Origin: Actinomycetota bacterium
GTDB lineage: Bacteria > Actinomycetota > CADDZG01 > JAHWKV01 > JAOPZY01
NCBI GenBank assembly: GCA_035765775.1
Contig: DASTWV010000050.1
Span: forward strand, 43,552-107,551
DNA: 64,000 nt
Reading direction: 5' to 3'
Numbering within the stretch: position 1 is the first letter of the stretch; every line of letters starts with the position of its first letter. The position numbers were made by a program, and so were the translations under genes. Under the pieces are notes generated by a model. It was not told the origin of the DNA. It searched no databases and was given only the letters and a program-made list of their open reading frames with translations. Positions 1 through 8,911 of the stretch are shown one piece after another.

Positions 1-35
1 TGGTGGGCACCGGTGACCGGCCATGAAGGGCCGGC

Positions 36-794
36 ATGGTTGATGAGGCGCAGCGCGACATCGATCGTGAGCGAACCCGGGAACTGTTCGAGCGGCTGCA
101 CTCGGATCCCAAGGCCCGGGAACAGCTCGTCGAGTTGCACCTGCCGCTCGTGGAATACCTCGCCCGCCGCTTCCGCGGCCGGGGCGAGCCCCTCGACGAC
201 CTGGTCCAGGTAGCCAGCCTGGGCCTCCTGAAGGCCATCGACCGCTTCGACCCCGAACGCGGCGTCGAGTTCTCCACCTACGCCACGCCCACCATCGTGG
301 GCGAGCTGAAGCGCTATTTCCGCGACAAGGGCTGGGCCATCCGCGTCCCACGCCACCTCCAGGAGGTCGGGCTGCAGGTGGCCGAAGCCCTGCCCGCCCT
401 GGCGCAGGAGCTCGGCCGGTCGCCCAAGCTGAGCGAGATCGGCGAGGCCCTCGGGTACCAGGAGGAAGAGGTCCTGGAGGCGATGAACGCCGCCCAGGTC
501 TACTCGCTGCGCTCGCTCGACGCCCCCGCCGGGGCGGACGACACCACCCAGGCGGTCGCCCGGCTGGGGGCCGAGGACGAGGCCATCGAGCTCTTCGAGT
601 CCTGGGCCAGCGTCGCCCCGCTGCTGAAGCAGCTCCCCGGCCGGGAGCGCGAGATCCTGTACCTGCGCTTCGTGGCCAACGAGACCCAGAGCGCGATCGC
701 CGACAAGCTCGGCATCTCGCAGATGCACGTCTCCCGCCTGCTGGCCAAGACCCTGTCAACGCTCCGGGAGGCCGTGGGCAGCTTCGACGGCTGA
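36..794 (+). CDS. RNA polymerase sigma factor, SigB/SigF/SigG family
   Basis: Alternative sigma factor of 252 aa that would direct RNA polymerase to stress or developmental promoters. Region 2 is clear: the LPLVEYLARRF core-binding helix, then DDLVQVASLGLLKAIDRFDP and the -10-reading helix around FSTYATPTIVGELKRYFRDKGW, followed by IRVPRHLQE, which is typical of SigB/F/G. A region 3 helix follows. Region 4 ends the protein with LPGREREILYLRF and the HTH around SAIADKLGISQMHVSRLL. The length is normal. The ATG start is preceded by a stop at 24-26 in another frame (ending GTGDRP), so an upstream gene may end just before it. In this family that is often an anti-sigma kinase, but here it is cut off by the window edge. 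Confidence 0.93.
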   Translation: MVDEAQRDIDRERTRELFERLHSDPKAREQLVELHLPLVEYLARRFRGRGEPLDDLVQVASLGLLKAIDRFDPERGVEFSTYATPTIVGELKRYFRDKGWAIRVPRHLQEVGLQVAEALPALAQELGRSPKLSEIGEALGYQEEEVLEAMNAAQVYSLRSLDAPAGADDTTQAVARLGAEDEAIELFESWASVAPLLKQLPGREREILYLRFVANETQSAIADKLGISQMHVSRLLAKTLSTLREAVGSFDG

Positions 795-800
795 GGCCCT

Positions 801-2114
801 CTAGGGGAGCGGCGACTCCAGGCGCAGGAGGTCGTCCAGGGTCTCCCGGCGGACGATCTCGTGGGCCTCCCCGTTGCGCACCAGGACCACCGCCGGCCGG
901 GGGGCCTTGTTGTAGTTGGAGGCCATCGAATAGCCGTAGGCCCCGGTCGCCGGGATGGCGAGCACGTCGCCCCGGCCCACCGACGCCGGCAGCGGCACGT
1001 CGGGGACGAGGATGTCGCCCGACTCGCAGTGCATGCCGGCGACCGTCACCAGGCGGGTCGGCTCGTGGCGGGCCTTGTTGGCGACGACGGCGGCGTAGCG
1101 GGCCTGGTACAGGGCGGGGCGGATGTTGTCGCTCATGCCGCCGTCCACCGACACGTAGGTCCGGATGCCCGGGATCTCCTTCACGACCCCCACCCGGTAC
1201 AGGGTCACGCAGGCGTTGCCGGTGAGGAACCGGCCGGGCTCGAAGCACAGGTGGGGGACCGGGATGCGGTGGCGGGCGGCTTCCCGCTCGGCGGTCTCGG
1301 CCACCAGGGCGGCGAGGAGGTCGAGGCGCAGCGGGTAGTCGCCTGCCACGTAGGGGATCCCGAGGCCCCCGCCCAGGTTCACTTCGCTCAGCCGCACCCC
1401 GCACCGGGCCTCGGCGGCGGCCAGGAAGGCGAACAGGATCTCGACCGTCTTGCCGAAGGGGTCGTAGGAGAAGATGTTCGAGCCGATGTGGGCGTGGATG
1501 CCCACCAGGTCGAGGGCAGGCTGGCCCACCGCCGCCTCGACCGCCGCCATCGCCAGGCCGGCTTCGATCGAGAGCCCGAACTTCGAGTCCTCCTGGCCGG
1601 TCTGGATGTAGGTGTGGGTATGGGCCTCGACGCCCGGGGTCACGCGGAGCAGGACCGGCTGCCGGCGCCCGGCGGCGGCGGCCGCGGCGGCGACCCGCTC
1701 GACATCGTCCAGGTTGTCCAGGGCGATGCGGCCGATGCCGGCTTCCACCGCCCGCACGATCTCGGCCCCCGACTTGTTGTTGCCGTGCAGGATCAGGTGC
1801 GCAGGATCGAGCCCGGCCGCGAGGGCGGCATGCAGCTCGCCCGCCGAGGCGACGTCGGCGCCCAGGCCCTCCCGCCCGGCCAGTTGCAGCACGGCGAGCG
1901 ACGGGAACGACTTGGCGGCGAAGTAGAGCGTGGCGTCCGGGAAGGCGGCGCGCAGGGCGCGGGCGCGGGTGGCGAAGGTCTCGTCGTCGAAGACGTACAG
2001 CGGGGTGCCGAAGCGGGCGGCCAGCTCCGGGGCGTCGCAGCCGCCGATCTCCAGGTGGCCGGCCTCGTTCACCCGGGCGGTCACCGGCAGGACGTCCTTC
2101 AGCGTGTGGGGCAT
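801..2114 (-). CDS. lysA: Diaminopimelate decarboxylase
   Basis: PLP enzyme (437 aa) that decarboxylates meso-diaminopimelate to L-lysine, the last step of lysine synthesis. Fold type III features are in order: YFAAKSF with the PLP lysine at K68, the glycine-rich ILHGNNKS segment, HAHIGSN, the NLGGGLGIPY phosphate-binding loop, EPGRFL, and the C-terminal HCESGD with catalytic Cys and the GAYGYSMASNYN substrate loop. The length is typical. It is the last gene of a leftward operon behind argS (19-nt gap). An argS-lysA pair is common in actinobacteria. The ATG start gives the usual N-terminus before the barrel. Confidence 0.96.
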   Translation of the reverse strand: MPHTLKDVLPVTARVNEAGHLEIGGCDAPELAARFGTPLYVFDDETFATRARALRAAFPDATLYFAAKSFPSLAVLQLAGREGLGADVASAGELHAALAAGLDPAHLILHGNNKSGAEIVRAVEAGIGRIALDNLDDVERVAAAAAAAGRRQPVLLRVTPGVEAHTHTYIQTGQEDSKFGLSIEAGLAMAAVEAAVGQPALDLVGIHAHIGSNIFSYDPFGKTVEILFAFLAAAEARCGVRLSEVNLGGGLGIPYVAGDYPLRLDLLAALVAETAEREAARHRIPVPHLCFEPGRFLTGNACVTLYRVGVVKEIPGIRTYVSVDGGMSDNIRPALYQARYAAVVANKARHEPTRLVTVAGMHCESGDILVPDVPLPASVGRGDVLAIPATGAYGYSMASNYNKAPRPAVVLVRNGEAHEIVRRETLDDLLRLESPLP

Positions 2115-2133
2115 CGGCCTCGGCTCCGGTCCG

Positions 2134-3780
2134 CTACATCCGTTCGGGGGCCGAGACCCCGAGCAGCCCGAGGATGTTGGCCAGCACCTGGCGGGTGGCC
2201 TCGGCCAGCCACAGCCGGGCCTGGGTGAGCTCGGCGTCCTCGCCGATCACCCGGCAGTCCCGGTAGAAGGCGTGGAAGGCTGCGGCCACCTCGTGGGCGA
2301 AGGTGGTGAGCCGGTACGGGGCGCGCAGGTTGGCCAGCACGGCGATGGTCTCGGGGTACTCGCCCAGCAGGCGGGCGAGGTCCTTCTCGCTGTCGTGGGT
2401 CAGGCGCTCGAGCGGCGCGGTGCTCACCGGCATCAACTCGATGCCCTGCTCCTCGCGCAGGCGGAGGATGGAGCAGATGCGGGCGTAGGCATACTGCGCG
2501 TAGTAGACCGGGTTCTCCTGGGAGGCGGCCTTCACCAAGTCGAGGTCGAAGTCCAGGGTGGAGTCCAGCGAGCGCAGCAGGAAGGTGAACCGGGCTGCGT
2601 CTGCCCCCACCTCCTCGATCAGCTCGTCGAGGGTGACGATGTCGCCGGTCCGCTTCGACATGCGCACTGGCTCGCCCCCCCGGGTCAGGTTGACCAGCTG
2701 GTAGAGCAGCACCTCGACGGCGATCGGCAGCCCCAGCGCCGCCCCGGCGGCCATCAGGCTGGGCACCGCCCCGTGGTGGTCGGCGCCCCAGACGTAGATC
2801 GCGTGGTCGAAGCCCCGCTCGGCCTTGTTCATGAGGTAGGCGACGTCGGAGGTGAGGTAGGTCGTGCGCCCGTCGGAGCGCACCAGGACCCGGTCCCGCT
2901 GGTCGCCGAACTCGCTGGAGCGGAACCACACCGCCCCGTCCTGGGTGAAGGTGTGGCCCGCCTGCTCGAGGGCCTCGAGGGCGGCGGCGATGCGGCCGGA
3001 GTCGAAGAGCGACTGCTCGGAGAACCAGCTGTCGAACCGCACGCCGAAGCGGTCCAGCGTGGCAGCGATCCGCTCCAGCATGCGGGCGAGGCCCCAGGCC
3101 CGGAGATCGTCGGTCCGGCCGACGAGGCGGTCGCCCTCGCCCTCGGCCAGCTGCCGGCCCAGCTCGACCATGTAGGCCCCGTGATAGCCCTCCTCGGGAA
3201 ATCCGGTGTCCTGGCCGAGGGCCTGGCGGTACCGGGCATCGAGCGAGGCGACGAACAGGTCCATCTGGCGCCCGGCGTCGTTGACGTAGTACTCCCGCTC
3301 GACGCGGAATCCGGCTGCCTCCAGGAGCGCGGCGAGGGCGTCGCCGTAGGCGGCGTTGCGCCCGCTGCCGACGTGCAGCGGCCCGGTGGGGTTGGCGGAG
3401 ACGAACTCGACCTGCACCCTGACGCCCTCCCCGAGGGCCTGGCGGCCGAAGTCCTCCCGCTCGGTAGCGACCGCCCGGATGGTGTCCTGGAGCCAGGTGT
3501 GGGTGAGGAAGAAGTTGATGAAGCCGGGCCCGGCGATCTCGACCCGGTCCACCCAGTCCGCCTCCGGGAGGGCCTCGAGCAGGCGGCCGGCCAGCACCCG
3601 GGGCGAGGTCCTGGCCTTGCCGGCCAGGGCGAGGGCGACGTTGGTGGAGAAGTCGCCGTGCTCCGCGCGGGCCGGGCGGGACAGCTCGAGCGGTGCTTCG
3701 GCGTCGGCGGGGAGCAGGCCGTCGCGGCGCAGCCCGGCAAGGGCGTCGGCGAGGAGCTCCCGGAGCCTGTCCTGGATCAA
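2134..3780 (-). CDS. argS: Arginyl-tRNA synthetase
   Basis: Class I aminoacyl-tRNA synthetase of 548 aa that charges tRNA-Arg. An N-terminal additional domain starts at IQDRLRELL. The HIGH signature is present as GPLHVGSGR, the KMSKS loop as RMSKRTG, and the C-terminal anticodon-binding helical domain ends near ARLWLAEATRQVL. The reading frame is open far upstream into the receiver gene, but the family N-terminus fits a TTG start at 3780. That start overlaps the TGA of the receiver gene (TTGA), which indicates translational coupling. Codon use is like its neighbours. Confidence 0.96.
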   Translation of the reverse strand: MIQDRLRELLADALAGLRRDGLLPADAEAPLELSRPARAEHGDFSTNVALALAGKARTSPRVLAGRLLEALPEADWVDRVEIAGPGFINFFLTHTWLQDTIRAVATEREDFGRQALGEGVRVQVEFVSANPTGPLHVGSGRNAAYGDALAALLEAAGFRVEREYYVNDAGRQMDLFVASLDARYRQALGQDTGFPEEGYHGAYMVELGRQLAEGEGDRLVGRTDDLRAWGLARMLERIAATLDRFGVRFDSWFSEQSLFDSGRIAAALEALEQAGHTFTQDGAVWFRSSEFGDQRDRVLVRSDGRTTYLTSDVAYLMNKAERGFDHAIYVWGADHHGAVPSLMAAGAALGLPIAVEVLLYQLVNLTRGGEPVRMSKRTGDIVTLDELIEEVGADAARFTFLLRSLDSTLDFDLDLVKAASQENPVYYAQYAYARICSILRLREEQGIELMPVSTAPLERLTHDSEKDLARLLGEYPETIAVLANLRAPYRLTTFAHEVAAAFHAFYRDCRVIGEDAELTQARLWLAEATRQVLANILGLLGVSAPERM

Positions 3781-4178
3781 CGGCCCCGCCCCTGCGGAGG
3801 CCGTTGGTACGTCCCGTCGAGGATCTGGCTGATGACGTCGAGCAGGGTGGTGGGGTCGAAGGGCTTGGTGACGTACTCGGCGACGCCGGCCTCGTAGCCC
3901 CGGCGGAGGTCGGCCTGCTGCGCCCGGGCGGAGAGGAAGATGACCGGTGTCTCGGCCAGCCCGGGTGTGCTGGCGAGCTGCTCCCGGGCGGCCCAGCCGT
4001 CGAGGCGGGGCATCATGATGTCCAGGATGATGAGGTCCGGGTGGCGCTCCTCGGCCTTGTCGAGCGCATCCTGGCCGTCGCACGCGGTCACGACGTCATA
4101 GCCCTCCATCTCCAGGTTGACCTGGAGGAGCTTGATGATCGTCGGGTCGTCGTCGGCGATGAGGATGGTCTTGGACAT
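3777..4178 (-). CDS. Single-domain response regulator (receiver only)
   Basis: A 133-aa CheY-like receiver without an output domain. Acidic pocket D9-D11 (ADDD), phospho-acceptor D53 in LIILDIMMP, switch residue S83 in IFLSAR and conserved K105 in YVTKPF are all present, so it should be phosphorylatable. The short C-terminal tail is basic and proline-rich. The start at MSKTILIADDD was chosen over an upstream in-frame ATG because the receiver fold begins there. It is the first gene of the receiver-argS-lysA unit and its stop overlaps the argS start. No histidine kinase is nearby, so the input is unknown. Confidence 0.9.
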   Translation of the reverse strand: MSKTILIADDDPTIIKLLQVNLEMEGYDVVTACDGQDALDKAEERHPDLIILDIMMPRLDGWAAREQLASTPGLAETPVIFLSARAQQADLRRGYEAGVAEYVTKPFDPTTLLDVISQILDGTYQRPPQGRGR

Positions 4179-4293
4179 AGCGTGGCACTCGGTGACGTGG
4201 TCGGGTCCAAACATCATATGTGGCAGGGGAGAGCCGGCCCGGGCGGAAGGGGGGCGCAGTCGGGGCCGGGCGGCACACTAGAATGGCCCAGTT

Positions 4294-4369
4294 GCCCTCG
4301 TAGCTCAGGGGATAGAGCGTTCGCCTCCGGAGCGAAAGGCCGCAGGTTCGAATCCTGCCGGGGGCACCA
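4294..4369 (+). tRNA. tRNA-Arg (anticodon CCG), CCA encoded
   Basis: Full cloverleaf by eye. The acceptor stem GCCCTCG pairs with CGGGGGC (one T-G pair). The D-arm is GCTC/GAGC. The anticodon stem TTCGC/GCGAA carries loop CTCCGGA with anticodon CCG, which reads CGG. The T-arm contains GGTTCGAATCC. The discriminator is A4366, followed by an encoded CCA at 4367-4369. It lies divergent from the receiver-argS operon, so a tRNA-Arg gene sits next to arginyl-tRNA synthetase. Confidence 0.97.
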
Positions 4370-4624
4370 ATCAGTCCACTTGCGCTTATGCCCGGCGGGC
4401 TCGCCTCCGTTTCCCGCCGGGGTCCGGCGGCGCCCGACCCCGGCCCCGCTGGGTCGCCCCGCGCTATGCCCACCGCCAATCCGGGCCGAGCTTCGGTCCC
4501 GAATGGTGCGTGAGACCGAGCAGCAGGGGGCGCTCGGAGGTCTGGCCGCTAGCAACCAGACGGTCCCTGAGTGGATCCCTGCATGGAGCCTCGGTACCGA
4601 AGGCATCTGAGGAAAGGAAACGCC

Positions 4625-5134
4625 ATGAAATTCCTGCCCACCAAGATTCACGGGGCGCTCGATTACATCGTCGGCATCGCCCTGATCCTCGCCCCCAACC
4701 TGTTTCAATTCTCCTCGGTGGGCGGCCCGGCCGTGTGGGTCCCCCGCATCCTGGGCGCCGGCCTCATCGTCTACAGCATCTTCACCAACTACGAGTGGGG
4801 CGTGATCCGGAAGCTGCCGATGACCTACCACCTGGTGGTCGACTTCGTTGCCGCCATGTTCCTGGCGATCTCGCCGGTGGTGTTCGGGTTCACCAACCAC
4901 GGGGTGAACGCCTGGTTGCCCCACGTCGTCGTCGGTGTCGCCGTGATCGCAGTGGTTCTCGTGTCGCAGACCCAGCCGGGCAGCGCCCGGCGCCAGGCGG
5001 AGCCGGATGGGTCGCTGGCGGCGTCGCAGCCCGCTCGGGCCCAGGCCGCTCCCCGCAGCTCGGGTGCCTGGATGCCGGGCGCCACGGAGGCGGAACGTCG
5101 TGCCGAGCTGAACCGGCCTCGTACCCAGCACTGA
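4625..5134 (+). CDS. SPW-repeat membrane protein
   Basis: 169 aa with about four transmembrane segments in two similar halves. Each half begins like the SPW repeat: LDYIVGIALILAPNLFQFSS, then GAGLIVYSIFTNYEWG, then LVVDFVAAMFLAISPVVFGF, then LPHVVVGVAVIAVVLVSQT. The last 50 residues are a hydrophilic Ala/Arg/Pro-rich tail. The start is the ATG after the purine-rich RBS AGGAAAGGAA. The longer in-frame start at 4571 has no RBS. The function of the family is unknown. Genes 4370-4624 upstream: none seen. Confidence 0.8.
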   Translation: MKFLPTKIHGALDYIVGIALILAPNLFQFSSVGGPAVWVPRILGAGLIVYSIFTNYEWGVIRKLPMTYHLVVDFVAAMFLAISPVVFGFTNHGVNAWLPHVVVGVAVIAVVLVSQTQPGSARRQAEPDGSLAASQPARAQAAPRSSGAWMPGATEAERRAELNRPRTQH

Positions 5135-5230
5135 CGCCGCCCCGCTCGACCCTCTGCCGCCCCGGCAGGCCCTTTGAGGCCGGCCGGGGTGGCTCCATTT
5201 CTCCCGGCCCATGGGCCGCCCGGGCTGGAG

Positions 5231-6109
5231 TTAGGCGCCGCCCGCAAACGCTGTGGCGTGATCGGTGACCCACTGGCGAAACGATCGGGGCGCCGATCCG
5301 AGGATGTCGAACACCGTCGAGGAGATGAAGGCGGGCACTCCCATCGTTGCGCCCCAGGCGGCGAGCAGCATGTCCAGGGCCGGGCGGGGCCAGATTCCCT
5401 CCGCCTCGGAGCGGAACTCGTCCGGCGACAGGTCGTGAAATTCGATCCGGCGGCCGACGACGTCCCCGATGATCCTCACCTGCTCGGCCTGGCTCAGTGA
5501 CTCGGGGCCGGTGAGGACGTAGTCGCCCCCGTTGTGCCCGTCTTCGTACAGCGTCCGGGCTGCGACCGCAGCCACGTCGCGGTCGTCGACGGGGGCCGTC
5601 TCGGCGGCGCCGTAGGGCCACCGGACCGCACCGCCGGCGCGGATCACCGGCGCCCACCAAAACAGGGCATTGGATGCGAAGATCCCCGGCCGGATGATTG
5701 TCCACTCGAGCCCGGAGGCGGCGATGTTCCGCTCGATATCGGCGTAGAGCGCGGCCATGGGATTCGGCTGCTGGAAGAACGGGTGCGGGGTCTGGTGGGG
5801 GGCTGAGAGGAAGACGACCCGTCGGGCGTGGGTGGCGAGGCGCTCGACAACCGCCGGGGCAGTGGCCGCCGGAGCGGTCCAGACCAGGAAGACCGTACCG
5901 ACCCCCCGCAGTCCTGCATCGAGCGATTCAGGCACGGTGAGGTCGCCGGTGACGACGTCGACGCCGCCGGGCAGCGTCCCGGCCACCTCGGAGCGATGGG
6001 TGAGGGCGCGTACGGGCACGCCCACCTCCAGCAGGAGGTCGACGACGGCGCGCCCCACCCGGCCGGTCGCCCCGGTAACGAGCACCGGGGGCACTGGCGT
6101 CTGCGTCAT
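5231..6109 (-). CDS. NAD(P)-binding NmrA-like oxidoreductase/sensor
   Basis: 292-aa atypical short-chain dehydrogenase. The Rossmann signature GATGRVGRAV is at residues 13-22, followed by VVTGDLTVPESL. The later block WTIIRPGIFASNALFW and the C-terminal substrate-side region with TGPESLSQAEQVRII are typical of NmrA/AzoR-like proteins. A classical YxxxK pair is not obvious, which fits the NmrA branch, where some members sense NADP rather than catalyse. It is convergent with the SPW gene and divergent from the FMN-binding protein gene; the latter arrangement often means shared control, though no regulator is adjacent. Confidence 0.8.
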   Translation of the reverse strand: MTQTPVPPVLVTGATGRVGRAVVDLLLEVGVPVRALTHRSEVAGTLPGGVDVVTGDLTVPESLDAGLRGVGTVFLVWTAPAATAPAVVERLATHARRVVFLSAPHQTPHPFFQQPNPMAALYADIERNIAASGLEWTIIRPGIFASNALFWWAPVIRAGGAVRWPYGAAETAPVDDRDVAAVAARTLYEDGHNGGDYVLTGPESLSQAEQVRIIGDVVGRRIEFHDLSPDEFRSEAEGIWPRPALDMLLAAWGATMGVPAFISSTVFDILGSAPRSFRQWVTDHATAFAGGA

Positions 6110-6213
6110 GCGGCGGTCGAGGTCTTCGTTGACACGGCCACGACGTGGATCATGCCATCGACGACGCAGCGCAGGCCGGGGCCGGGTTGGGCCCCAAGGT
6201 ATGCTGAGTTGTC

Positions 6214-6594
6214 ATGGCCGTGCACCTGCAGCGGACGTTGGCTGAGAAGGGCGACGGGCTCGGTGACCCGGTTCTCGTCACGGTTGACGCCGAGGGAATC
6301 CCGCACACGTCCATGGTCCGTGTCGCCTTGTCCGACCAGGCGGACACGCTGGTCGTGGAGCCCGCCCCCCGGACCTGGCCGGGCTGCGAGGCGGCCGGCC
6401 GCAACCGGGTCACCCTGTTCTGGCCCCCGTCCCGCTCGGGCGACCACAACCTGATCGTCGACGGGATCGCCGCCGCCGACATCGGTGGGACGGGCCTGAC
6501 CGTCTCCTCGCTCCGGGCCGTGCTCCACCGCCGGGTGCCAGCACCACCGGGGACGGAGACGTCGTGCGGCTGGGACTGCGTTCCGCTGGAGTAG
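6214..6594 (+). CDS. Pyridoxamine 5'-phosphate oxidase-like FMN/F420-binding protein
   Basis: 126 aa with the split-barrel pattern of the PPOX superfamily: a first strand pair GDPVLVTVDAEGIPHTSMVRVAL, then DTLVVEPAPRTW, then NRVTLFWPP, then LIVDGIAAA. Actinobacterial members bind FMN, F420 or haem; the cofactor here cannot be told. The C-terminus is short and contains a Cys (SCGWDC) unlike the usual end of the family. The gene is divergent from the NmrA-like gene with 104 nt between them. GC content drops sharply right after this gene. Confidence 0.7.
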   Translation: MAVHLQRTLAEKGDGLGDPVLVTVDAEGIPHTSMVRVALSDQADTLVVEPAPRTWPGCEAAGRNRVTLFWPPSRSGDHNLIVDGIAAADIGGTGLTVSSLRAVLHRRVPAPPGTETSCGWDCVPLE

Positions 6595-6616
6595 CTCTAT
6601 CTGACAGGCCGATTGC

Positions 6617-7414
6617 TTGAACAGACACCCCGTCGAAGTCTTATATGACCGTCTCGTGGAACAGCGAATTCCGTACCCGCAGCCTCCCCGAGCCGTCGAG
6701 AGGCCCGACTCAGATTCATGGCCGCCGATCAGGGGAGTGGGCTTTTTCCCGGGCGGCTACGGGCTGTGGAGGCCCGACCCATACGCCCCGCTCGCGGACT
6801 CCCCTCGTCCCGAGGGGGGTGTCATGTGGGTAGGCAACAACTTTGGGACCGTGGATTATATCGATAGGTGCAGGAACCACGGCAACACGGAAGTACACTT
6901 AAAGCTCGACGGACGCTTCGAGTGCCGATGCCCAACGTGGAGGAACTTGCTCAATCTGATTGAAGAGACCGCCACTATATGCCTACACGATAGCTTTTTT
7001 ACCAACGCCTTTATGGGATTCCTGCCGAGAGGGGCAAGCAATAAGAGTGCTCTTCCAGGGTCGGAGGTGGACGGCGATTTCGAATTAGCCTGCCGTTCAT
7101 TCATGGCTGTCCAGGTTTCGATCCTGAAACCTCGTTTGATCGTTGCTCTCGGAAAGCCTGCACGCCTCCTTCTCGGCCGAGCTGGAAACAACGAATACTG
7201 GTGCAAACCAGTTGGGATGGCTCAGCTCGACGATACAGGTCACGCTATCGACGTGCTGACCTTTGAGTCGCAGGCTATTACAAGTGTGGCACTCGTTCAC
7301 CCCTCGCAAAGACATGGCGTCTTGAGTCGGTTTCCTCGGCGACTCAGAGCGCCGTCCAAGGGCGACCCAGAAGCGACAATGCTCCGCGATGCCTTCAGGG
7401 CGGCCTCCCGCTAG
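6617..7414 (+). CDS. Uracil-DNA glycosylase-superfamily-like protein (putative)
   Basis: 265 aa with the layout of the UDG fold. GVMWVGNNFGT (residues 68-78) is at the first strand, FFTNAF (127-132) matches the usual TN motif, KPRLIVALGKPARLLL (171-186) fits the helix after the third strand, and VALVHPSQRHG (225-234) matches the HPS leucine-loop motif. Whether the catalytic residues are kept is uncertain because the first motif is atypical. The TTG start gives a natural N-terminus. Base composition is clearly less GC-rich than the flanks, with codons such as TTA, ATA and AAT, so it was probably acquired by transfer. It could also be a non-catalytic relative of the fold. Confidence 0.55.
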   Translation: MNRHPVEVLYDRLVEQRIPYPQPPRAVERPDSDSWPPIRGVGFFPGGYGLWRPDPYAPLADSPRPEGGVMWVGNNFGTVDYIDRCRNHGNTEVHLKLDGRFECRCPTWRNLLNLIEETATICLHDSFFTNAFMGFLPRGASNKSALPGSEVDGDFELACRSFMAVQVSILKPRLIVALGKPARLLLGRAGNNEYWCKPVGMAQLDDTGHAIDVLTFESQAITSVALVHPSQRHGVLSRFPRRLRAPSKGDPEATMLRDAFRAASR

Positions 7415-7476
7415 CTGAAAGAGGAGTCTAATGCGCCGCTGTCCTGCAGCAGCTAGCGGGGTTGACCAGCTGACGG

Positions 7477-8613
7477 TCAGCCCGGCGAAGCCCAATGCGG
7501 CATCCAGCGCTTCATGAAGCCGTCGAACATGGGCACCGTGAAGTTGATTTCTCCCCACCTGGGCGAGTAGCAGAGATATTTCCGCAGAAGTCCATCCCGT
7601 ACAGGCCAGAGAGCGGAAGGCGTCCTGCCCAAGAGGCCAGCAGCATCCTTTGACCGCAGCGGGCCGGGTCCCAGTGCAGCCATGGCTCGGAGGTAGCGCT
7701 TCGTTCCAGATTTTTCGTCCGCCCGATCCGTACACGGAAGAAGCCGTGGTCCAATTCCGAGGTGGCGATTGGAATGCTACGTCGGACGTCATCAGCATCG
7801 ATAATGTCCCACCGACACCCGGGCCGCGTCCCCTGCCTGCTTGCCGAACTCCTGAAAGGAAGTACGGATACCCTGCGGAGATCGCGCGACAACTAGGTTA
7901 AGAGTTTATCTGTCCGTGAAACCCCTTCCTGCTCCGCGGGCACTGCTAGGGCTTTCACGGGTTCCTCCCCAGTGAGAGAGCCGATAACGGGGAGGGTGAC
8001 ATCCGCTCGGCATAGGATTTGGCTTGGCCGGTCAGCATCGCCAGCGACGGGAGTCCAGCCCCAGCCACGGTGATGGGCAGATTGAACTGTGCCGCGCGAC
8101 GCATGCCCATCACGAGGGCCTCCAGCGAGCCAAATCCGATGTAGTGGAGTTCGTCGATAGTGATGAGGATGCCGGTGGCGTGATCCGGAGCCACCTCTCC
8201 AAGCTCGACGAATAGACCAGCGAGGTCAGTAGGCAGATCCCCGGAATCGGCCGGTCCCTGGATGGCCTCAAACGTCGATGCCAAGTTCGGGCCCGCCGGG
8301 CAGGCGAACGCTGAATGCTTCCAAGATGCCGAGGGCGTGGCGAAGCGGCGGCCAACCTTGCGGGCAACTTGCCGTCCTCGCTGATCTCGATGTGCTCATG
8401 GAAATACCCGCGGGAACCGGCGATCTGTCCAAGCTCGTTGAGCAGCACCGTCTTTCCGACGCCTCGCAACCCAGTCAGCATCTGGCTTCTGCCCGGCCGA
8501 CCGAGCAGGACGCGTTGGAGCGCGACATCCAGCTCGTCGATCTCGCGGTCACGCCCCACCAGACGAGGTGGGCTCGATGCCCGCTCCGGGACTGGAAAGG
8601 GTTCTGACCGGGT
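7477..8613 (-). pseudogene. Decayed AAA-type ATP-binding protein gene with several frameshifts
   Basis: Read across three frames, this is one ATPase. It runs from VGRDREIDELDVAL and the Walker A segment LTGLRGVGKTVLLNE, through GKLPARLAAA, then (after an out-of-frame deletion near 8340) ALGILEAFSVRLPGGPELG. It continues in a new frame with EAIQGPADSGDL and the Walker B-like ILITIDELHYI, then in another frame LPVIGSLTGEEPVKAL, then QEFGKQAGDAARVS and VRRSIPIATSELDHGFF. The C-terminal winged-helix end is RYLRAMAALGPGPLRS to FTVPMFDGFMKRWMP. At least four frame breaks are visible, and two look like single extra T residues (near 8270 and 7848). No ATG start was found; GTG near 8559 is the first plausible one. 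The family is common in actinobacteria. Confidence 0.75.
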
Positions 8614-8911
8614 TCACTGGAAAGGCTAGGGTTTACAACTCAGTGTAGCTTGCTAGCTATAAACCGTTGGCGACGCTATACTTCGGCTTGCTAGGGTGGC
8701 CCTGAAGGGGCGTCCAGCAGTCGGGCGGCGGGAGTGACCCGTGGGCAGCGGGGCTGGAGGCTGGGGGAGGCAAGACTGGCCATTGCGGGAGAGAATTCTC
8801 CGGAGCTTCCCGGTGACGGAAGCGGACCCAACGAAAGGCGTTCGGAAGGACGTCGGCCATCAAGCACCGCAGCACCAACCGAGCAGTCCGACCGACAGAA
8901 GGGGGAGGCAC

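Noticed and set aside
861..2228. Long open frame opposite lysA
   Set aside because: It is the antisense shadow of lysA in GC-rich DNA, with no family features and low-complexity Gly/Arg/Val text.
1930..3897. 655-codon open frame opposite argS
   Set aside because: Antisense shadow of argS; the residues mirror the synthetase codons and no domain is seen.
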